64,000 bases of DNA, taken from the NCBI RefSeq assembly GCF_921293095.1, contig NC_060251.1:65241585-65305584 (forward strand). Direction: 5' to 3'. Within the stretch, counting starts at the first letter, position 1. Every line of letters begins with the position of its first letter. Origin of the DNA: Ischnura elegans. Its lineage: Eukaryota; Arthropoda; Insecta; Odonata; Coenagrionidae. The notes under the pieces are model-generated. The model was not told the origin of the DNA. It did no database searches and saw only the letters and a program-made list of their open reading frames with translations. Of this stretch, positions 59,301 through 64,000 are shown piece by piece. The translations under genes were made by a program, and so were the position numbers.

Positions 59301-61744
59301 TCGGTTACCGAGCCTTAGAGTTCCGCGGCTTGTAGCTAAGCCTTGACGCGCCATTGAAAAATCGCTCTTATTTCCTTCGTCGCAGACTTTTTTTCCTAGA
59401 TTTCTAATTAATACTCTTAAGAAATCTCTACTTTATATTGTGGTTCAAATTTTCCGAGTTATATGTTTCGTAAACGAAAGATAATGTCTACTTTATGTCA
59501 AATTTCACGTGAAAAACGGGTCGGCCATTTTGCGTCGTAAAACCAGACAGATAGAAGTCAAAATCTTCAAAAGTCATTGAAAGTATAGGCAAAGCACCAG
59601 ATCAAAGAAATATTGCGTTTTTTATTCCATAAAACTCATACCAATGCAAAACTACTCGGATAAATTCAAAGATTTTTTTAGGAAAAACGATATCTCGCGT
59701 GGCATCGAAAAATTGGTCATGTTTGGGCCTCTGTATCTCACTAAAGGTTCGTATATATGTAAAATGGCATATAAATCTGTATCTGGTAATGATTTAAGAC
59801 TTATACGCTAAGTTTAAAGTCTCTATCCCTAAAAAGGTCATTTTGAACTTTATTCCAGCTTTTTCCGATTTCGGACCAGTGTGCGCCGGGTAGGAAGACG
59901 ATCGGCCGCCGCGGCTGGCGTAAACGCGTAAAGGTATTCGGCGCCCACGTCGACAATTATAGTGTATTCGGCAAGCTAAAACTACCTTGCCAAGGCATTA
60001 GAATGACTTATCGGCTTTAAAAACTGCATTATTACATGAGTTTCATGATAGCGCTTCCTTTCGGCAGATTGCTGGACCTACTAGCCTCGAAAGCTCTGTA
60101 ACCTTAGCTACTCGACTCGACATTCGTATTGCTACTCGAAACGCTCGAGTCGAGTACCAACTACTCGATCGACTTGAATTTTCGAGTACTTGCACATCCC
60201 TAGAAGATGTGTTTTGTCATTACGATTACGTGGCGCGAAAATTCAAATGACTGTTGGAAACGCGGTCGTATATTTTGTTGTTTGAAGTACTACTGGAATC
60301 GGAATCGATTTTTCACCTTGGCAAGTACTCGTTTTCGATTCCGGTTCTTGGTCGAGAATCGAGGAATCGAACCGACCCATCACTAGTTATTAATATTATT
60401 ATTATATTTATATATATATATATTATATTTTTTCTTACTTTTACTTAATTGAAGGAATTATTAAGTAGAATGCAAACAGGTACTCTTGTTTTAAAATATT
60501 TATCTTCCGAATTTTTGGAGTATTATTCTGGAGGATTTTTCTGGTATTTGTAAATACTTCAATTATTTCTAAAGTTAGAGGAATTTTTTTTTAGTCCATG
60601 GAAGTTATATTTTTAATATTAATATTTATGAAGCTATAATGATATTTTAGGAGCCCAAAATTTAACAAATTAGTTATTTTCAATTTATTTACTGAATAGC
60701 TAAAATATAATTCTTAGAATTCCTATGGTGTACTTGATGTAACTTTAGTTAAACAGTTTAACAGATGACATCCATAAATGTTGTGCACTCACAATTTTTT
60801 TAACTTGGCAAAAAAGTCTGATAAATGGCCACAATGAATACTATTAATTTAAAAAAACTGCTTTCCCTTACATTATCTTCTGTTTTAATAATACCTTGGC
60901 ATTATCTACTGTCAATAATTCTGTTATTCATGACTTAGACTACCTTTGGATTTACTAGTAATTTTTGCAGCATGTTGCCTTTCCTATTCTTCTTCATTTT
61001 AGTAAGTTTCTATTAATTAAAATGGTGGAGTCAATATTATGGAATATAAGTATTTGTCTGTTAGTGGATTTTAAGCCTCCTAAAAACCTGAAGTAAATCT
61101 TAGCGTGACTCCAGAATCAATAAATGAAGGTGTGTATCATAGGAATGCACATCATTATTCTCACCTTAGAAGGAAGTGCCTAGAGCACTCTTCAGATTGT
61201 TATTGGAGGACAATATAGCTGGTCACAAAATCAGGAATACATAAAACCATTGCTTGTAGCCATTTGAAAAATGGATCATGAGTCATACATAATACAGTTC
61301 CTAGCTTCCTCATCCAAGACTGCTTCAAATTCAATGAAGTAATAAGTTTTTTTTATCTTTTAATGCTGGGGATTGTAAAAAATGTTACCAATCAAGCCAA
61401 ATTGTAAGACGTCTTTCGTCATTTTTCAGGTCTGTGGTGAGAGAGACTGGAGACGAGGAGTGCAAATGCGGCCTTGGGTGGGGATTGGCATCCTCATTGT
61501 TAGGTGCAACGACAGATCATTACATACCTCACATGGTGCTACAAGGCATTGCATCTTCTTCGCCAAGTCCTAGTTCAGTCAGTTGGGAGGCTCGTTTGCG
61601 ACGAGATCTGGCTCTATCCGTCCAATTCCCTACTCATCATGTCCACCCGTACCTACTCCAAGAGCTTTCTTGCAGTCCTTACCCAATTGTTGCTGAGCCT
61701 GAAATTGTGGAGGCAGTTTGTGTGGTGGGAAATACTGACTCATG
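47243..61744 (+). CDS. FNIP: Folliculin-interacting protein (FNIP) orthologue, 11 exons, 3' end outside window
   Basis: Exons: 47243-47328, 47569-47773, 47863-48032, 48143-48231, 48340-48570, 50799-51072, 52379-52556, 54043-54206, 54661-54769, 56593-58046, 61430-61744. The spliced frame is open for about 1,091 codons. Family landmarks appear in order: FNREQVRVLLFRECDWRGR (longin-like N-terminal domain), DVGMLGEMIFGSVGMTFKGS, LMCSKVFLSPR, QRRWLRS, EAFFFEHM, PVWLGLLG, LITAVLTHHLGWVHT, YNALWAQLGDLQG (DENN-like part), then IPHMVLQGI and EPEIVEAVCVVGNTDSW. FNIP binds folliculin; the pair is a GAP for Rag GTPases at the lysosome and links AMPK, mTORC1 and TFE factors. Exon 10 holds a 480-residue poorly conserved linker. 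About 100 C-terminal residues are missing and should lie beyond 64000. Confidence 0.95.
47569..47773 (+). CDS. FNIP: FNIP exon 2
   Basis: Encodes WRPFIFNREQVRVLLFRECD and LLFDSNVIVKD, part of the longin-like domain. The acceptor is TTTTTTATAG, the donor CAG|GTTTGT. Confidence 0.92.
47863..48032 (+). CDS. FNIP: FNIP exon 3
   Basis: Encodes DVGMLGEMIFGSVGMTFKGS and SSSQLMCSKVFLSPR, the strongest N-terminal block of the family. Donor CCAG|GTAAAC. Confidence 0.94.
48143..48231 (+). CDS. FNIP: FNIP exon 4
   Basis: A short Ser-rich exon (SERSLDDSCESSLNCQGD). Its frame is set by the neighbours on both sides. Donor CTAA|GTGAGT. Confidence 0.85.
48340..48570 (+). CDS. FNIP: FNIP exon 5
   Basis: A Ser/Gly-rich linker (SSRSGPLDVPWND; DSGFCGDTSLLSV), corresponding to the DRDSGIARSASLSSL region of vertebrates. 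Donor CACG|GTAAAT. Confidence 0.88.
50130..50201 (-). tRNA. tRNA-like sequence, anticodon position GGA, probable pseudogene/SINE head
   Basis: Mirror copy of 50563-50634. The cloverleaf folds with one acceptor mismatch. Anticodon GGA would be serine, but the long variable arm of tRNA-Ser is absent and position 33 is C rather than U, so a working tRNA is unlikely. A run of six T follows five bases past the 3' end (on its own strand). Confidence 0.4.
50563..50634 (+). tRNA. tRNA-like sequence, anticodon position GGA, probable pseudogene/SINE head
   Basis: Acceptor GCCTCGG pairs with TCAAGGC (one mismatch, one G-T). D stem GCTT/AAGC, anticodon stem CTCGG/TCGAG with loop CCGGAAA, T arm CCGGG-TTCGAAT-CCCGG. 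A and B boxes are intact and TTTTTT starts about 5 bp after the end, a pol III terminator. The short variable region does not fit tRNA-Ser. Confidence 0.4.
50799..51072 (+). CDS. FNIP: FNIP exon 6
   Basis: Encodes SMQRRWLRSLHTS, a cysteine-rich MCTCC stretch and RRPKIGLAVIVTLLDP, the start of the mid domain. Donor GTGG|GTGAGT. Confidence 0.9.
51203..52270. mobile_element. 1.07-kb pogo/Tigger-like MITE in FNIP intron 6
   Basis: The ends are CAGTGAGTCCTCGTTTAACG and the inverted CAGTGTGTCCTCGTTTAACG, with TA at 51201-51202 and 52271-52272. Subterminal AACGTTAA/AACGTTATCGCG motifs repeat. No transposase frame. It fills most of intron 6 (51073-52378). Confidence 0.85.
52379..52556 (+). CDS. FNIP: FNIP exon 7
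   Basis: Encodes EDENKKQDKEAFFFEHMLVV and a helix to ACAELQQ. The acceptor is ATTTTTAAG. Pogo-like MITEs sit in both flanking introns. Confidence 0.92.
52627..53209. mobile_element. 583-bp pogo/Tigger-like MITE in FNIP intron 7
   Basis: The ends are CAGTGGAACCTTGTTAAAGC and the inverted CAGTGCAACCTCGATATAAC, with TA at 52625-52626 and 53210-53211. CTATAGCGA motifs recur at both ends. No coding capacity. Confidence 0.85.
53212..54042. other. Rest of FNIP intron 7
   Basis: AT-rich intron, no recognised element. Confidence 0.75.
54043..54206 (+). CDS. FNIP: FNIP exon 8
   Basis: Encodes RLSRPVWLGLLGQNG, then a helix ending LDTKGTN. The acceptor is TAATTTACAG, the donor AACTT|GTGAGT. Confidence 0.9.
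54207..54660. other. FNIP intron 8
   Basis: 454 bp of AT-rich intron with a short duplicated TCATTCTATATTGTA stretch near 54240. Nothing else. Confidence 0.75.
54661..54769 (+). CDS. FNIP: FNIP exon 9
   Basis: Encodes FISTLITAVLTHHLGWVHTI, a family signature. The acceptor is CTTTTTTGTAG, the donor TTCT|GTGAGT. Confidence 0.94.
54770..56592. other. FNIP intron 9
   Basis: A 1.8-kb intron holding a LINE 3' fragment (55045-55590) and, at 55600-55830, a stretch with CGCACGATCATTTTTTCG-type sequence that looks repeat-derived but cannot be placed. Confidence 0.7.
55045..55590 (-). mobile_element. 5'-truncated LINE (CR1/Jockey-type C-terminus and 3' UTR)
   Basis: The minus-strand frame 55579-55181 encodes 132 residues typical of the last part of such an RT protein: ALNILPLPCVYLLSILNFVR, VHKYETRNCNNLHYHS, GLRIYNKLPAHLKS, FKRKLKSFLHEKNYYS. 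A short 3' UTR with a (TA)n run ends in AATAAATTATTATTATTATT, the usual (ATT)n tail. The frame is still open, so the insertion seems fairly young. It is dead because of 5' truncation. Confidence 0.75.
56593..58046 (+). CDS. FNIP: FNIP exon 10 (long linker exon)
   Basis: Starts LEGLANSYPYNALWAQLGDL and RLARTILTGKDTQ, then TYFLRCSRIE. About 400 residues of poorly conserved linker follow, with a basic KGMRRTKSHVS patch. Donor CTAA|GTAAGT. Confidence 0.93.
58047..61429. other. FNIP intron 10
   Basis: A 3.4-kb intron, two thirds of which is the hAT-like element at 58096-60385. 60386-61429 is AT-rich with no recognised feature. Confidence 0.8.
58096..60385. mobile_element. 2.3-kb hAT-like non-autonomous element, copy 1, possibly composite
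   Basis: The ends are TAGTGATGGGTCGATTCC and the inverted TAGTGATGGGTCGGTTCG. The subterminal parts are rich in GATTCCGATT-type repeats. The flanks (TTACTTAA, GTTATTAA) do not form a clear 8-bp duplication. A second hAT-type terminus (TAGGGATGTGCAAGTACTCG, inverted) lies at about 60183-60202, suggesting another element inserted inside; its left end is not found. No transposase is recognised. Confidence 0.65.
61430..61744 (+). CDS. FNIP: FNIP exon 11
   Basis: Encodes LLGATTDHYIPHMVLQGIAS through EIVEAVCVVGNTDSW, the C-terminal DENN-like block. The acceptor is CATTTTTCAG, the donor CATG|GTGAGT. The following exon is not in the window. Confidence 0.94.
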
Positions 61745-61784
61745 GTGAGTTCCATTACTTGTATAGTGAACTAATTGTTTCATC

Positions 61785-62090
61785 ATCATCATCAATAGTC
61801 AACAATCCTGAGATTGGTTTATATGTAGCTCTCCATTCCTCTCTCCTATCCACTAGCATTTTCATAGCAACATATTTCTTCTCTTTTACTTCCTTTATAT
61901 TCTGCCCTCTTACTCATTTGGGGCTATCCCATACCCTTCTTCCCTTCCACCAGTCTTTCCATGATTGTCACATAATGTGCCCACCAAACTTCTGCTTAAG
62001 GTTTTTAGAAGACTTCTCTTTTCTTCCATTCTCCTCAGCACTTCTTGAGATGTTGTTAGTAAGGTTAAATTGTTCAGTTGGATTAAATGA
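61785..62090 (-). repeat. LINE 3' end, same family as 2495-2812
   Basis: The reverse complement shares AAAGAGAAGTCTTCTAAAAA, GGTGGAAGGGAAGAAGGG, GAGAGAGGAATGGAGAGC and CCAATCTCAGGATT with the 2.5-kb copy, in the same order, and ends in a (GAT)n tail. Confidence 0.75.
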
Positions 62091-62244
62091 AAACGGAACA
62101 GCTCTTCTGTTTATCTTTTACAGCTGAAGACCTTCACCTAGTTTGCCTTTGAGTTTTTCTCCTTTTCAGTTGTTAATGGCTTTAACTTACTGTTGGAGAT
62201 GGTTTCGTATGGAGGCTGTCCAGCAATAATTTGTCTTTCTATCT

Positions 62245-62943
62245 ATTATCCACCTCCCTCTGATTATATTACCATATTTAGTGGCATCATTGTCACCGCT
62301 ACTAATTCTAATACATTACTAATAATTAGTGATGGGTTGATCTGATTCCTCGATTCTGTGCAAAGAATCAGAATCGAAAATGAGTATTTTTAATTGTGAA
62401 ACATTAATTCCAATTCCAGGAGTACTTCAAACCACAAATTTAAATACAACTGTGCTTCAAACAGCCATTTGAATTCTTCGTTAAAACTTTTTGGGCTATA
62501 TCGCCACGTCAATTTTTGGGTTGCCCCAACGTTTCCCGACCAGGTACTAGCATCGTTCGGGAAACGTTAAGGCATTTGAATTTTTGTACCACATAATCGT
62601 AAAAACAAAACACATTTGAATCAGCGTAATGACTGTTTCTTCCATGACATAGTCCCGTAGTGCATTTAAAGATACATATGTTCAGTTCTGAAATTTAGCA
62701 ATTATGTATTAATTGCATAGTCTTGATTTTAGTGATGCTTTTGTTAACTGATTTTTTCGCAGAGTAATAATATTAAGAGGTTGTCTTTTCTTGTCCTGGA
62801 GTTAAGAGATATTTTGCTTGGAGCCTATGGCATCAGAATGGCCTATGGAATTGGTATTTGTAGAATTCGAATCAAAATGTCAGAACTGGAATCTGGACCT
62901 ACATATTATCCACCTCTCTCTGATTATATTACCATGTTTAGTG
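62245..62943 (+). repeat. 39-bp direct repeat bracketing hAT copy 2
   Basis: 62245-62283 and 62905-62943 match at 37 of 39 positions (ATTATCCACCTC, TGATTATATTACCAT, TTTAGTG). This is far longer than a transposon target duplication. Confidence 0.75.
62327..62892 (-). mobile_element. hAT-like element, copy 2 (about 570 bp, worn)
   Basis: Starts TAGTGATGGGTTGAT and matches the right end of copy 1 in reverse, then its left end (CTTGGAGCC, ATGGCATCAGAAT, TGTAGAATTCGAATC). It lacks the ~1.7-kb middle of copy 1, so it shows roughly the uninterrupted form. Confidence 0.65.
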
Positions 62944-62949
62944 TGGGAT

Positions 62950-63180
62950 GTTGCATCATCATCTGAACCGCTAGTCAGCAGTCCTAAGATAGGTTTGATG
63001 CTGCTTTCCTTCCAATTATCCAATCAGCTTTAGGGGGAAGATGGGACTTTCTAGTCCCAATCTCGCCCAATAAAGACATTTATTATCATCAGCTAATCTT
63101 TTCATGTTTTAGTACTTCTCCTCCTTCACACCCTTCATTATCTGTTCCATATATTTTACCTTTGGTCTTACTCTACTGTT
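62950..63180 (-). repeat. LINE 3' end with a small later insertion
   Basis: On the minus strand the pieces ATGAAAAGATTAGCTGAT and AAAGCAGCATCAAACC belong to the same LINE 3' end. Between them is about 60 bp ending in CCCAATAAAGACATTTATTATC (plus strand), flanked by ATCAGCT, which looks like a tiny 5'-truncated retroposon. Confidence 0.5.
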
Positions 63181-64000
63181 ATTGCCATGTACTTAACCCT
63201 CGATGATTTTATATCATTAGGCCATAATGCCACAAAAGATGGTCTATTGAATTGTTCCTCCTCCTTATTTTTTTGTGCTTCTCTTTTCAGGCATTCCATA
63301 TTGCTCACGTAGTCAATCCATTTAATTTTAATTGTTCTCATGGAATATAGCTTACCTTGCTACATGTAATCAATAAACATCTTTGCTTTGCCTTCGTATG
63401 TTGCATGGGCAAGGATCTGGCCATATTGAAAAACCAGTTCCTGTAATGTAATCAAAGTTAAGCGATCTATGGTCCGGACTATGGCTGGGTGGATGTTTTG
63501 CCCTGCTCTCTCAGAAACATGAATTGATGATTAAGCTTATGAGCACAATAAATTTTTACTGTAATCATTGGTGAACTCAGTCTCTGAGATTACCCGTAAG
63601 TGTCTAATTCGTTACAGTTGGGGCATGGTTCAGCTGCATTGACAAATTTTAAAACTGGTTATTTCTATGAAAGCTCTAACAATAACAGTTCCTGGGTATA
63701 TGAGTATCGTGTGCAAATTCCTCCTGGATATTCCACAGTGCAAGGGTCAAAAATTACTCTTGTTGTTTCAGATAGACATATCTTAAATGCCTCTTATTAA
63801 GAATGTGTTTCAATGTATAGAAAGAGTAATTTAGTACATGTTGGAAAAAGTAAAAAAGCTCCACAGAAGTAGCCTCCTGAGAGAGGCAATTTGTTTTCCA
63901 GCAATCCACAAATTAACAAATAGAAATCTTATTATTTCTTTTGTGTATTATTTCGGGCTTATTATTTCCACAGTTCCATTCCATCCAGAATGTTATTTAC

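Larger units (their letters stand above)
61745..64000. other. FNIP intron 11 (runs off the window)
   Basis: No acceptor in this stretch yields the expected FNIP C-terminus in phase. It contains inverted LINE 3' ends and a second hAT-like copy. Confidence 0.7.

Noticed and set aside
61504-62127. 207-codon plus-strand open frame
   Set aside because: It is a different frame over FNIP exon 11 continuing into the antisense of a LINE 3' end.
63600-63800. Open segment preceded by an acceptor-like GTTACAG, considered as the last FNIP exon
   Set aside because: The phase required after exon 11 gives an early stop, and the open frame shows no likeness to the FNIP C-terminus. No other family recognised.
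63983-64000. Acceptor-like TATTTCCACAG at the window end, considered as FNIP exon 12
   Set aside because: In the required phase it would give Cys instead of the expected Trp and no family match; too short to judge.

Overview
The window looks like nuclear DNA of an arthropod, most likely an insect. It is AT-rich, its genes are split by GT-AG introns (with one GC-AG), and it carries a ZAD-type zinc-finger gene, a family expanded in insects. It is full of non-LTR retrotransposon fragments, tRNA-derived repeats and short inverted-repeat DNA transposons. I cannot name the species from sequence alone.

Three host genes lie on the + strand. (1) 491-5698: a three-exon ZAD/C2H2 zinc-finger protein, a probable DNA-binding regulator with two fingers. 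(2) 16293-44781: the orthologue of CCDC6, eight coding exons, 496 residues, with the coiled-coil core nearly colinear with the vertebrate protein and a proline-rich tail. Its second intron is 12 kb long and starts with a GC donor. (3) 47243 to beyond the right edge: the orthologue of folliculin-interacting protein (FNIP), eleven coding exons visible (about 1,091 residues); the last roughly 100 residues must lie past 64000. FNIP works with folliculin on lysosomes in mTORC1/AMPK/TFE signalling. The three genes have no evident shared pathway.

Region by region: 1-490 is upstream sequence. 491-5698 is the ZAD gene, with LINE and SINE remnants in intron 1 and a TTA-flanked MITE in intron 2. 5699-16292 is intergenic; its one clear landmark is a 1.87-kb hAT-type element with an 8-bp target duplication, filled with a ~126-bp tandem array and a second, nested inverted-repeat element. 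16293-44781 is CCDC6, whose introns hold two copies of one pogo-like MITE, a 3.5-kb long-inverted-repeat element, a PIF-like MITE, another TA-flanked MITE, and a 4-kb LINE itself split by one of the MITEs. 44782-47242 is 3' UTR plus the FNIP promoter, which has a cluster of E-box/CLEAR-like motifs and upstream ORFs. 47243-64000 is FNIP, with a perfect 259-bp inverted repeat carrying two outward-facing tRNA-like units in intron 5, pogo-like MITEs on both sides of exon 7, a CR1/Jockey-type LINE tail in intron 9 and hAT-like elements in introns 10 and 11.

No retroviral, Polinton, CRISPR, bacterial-type operon or rRNA feature was seen. Family names rest on motif recognition from memory, and repeat boundaries on reading the termini by eye.
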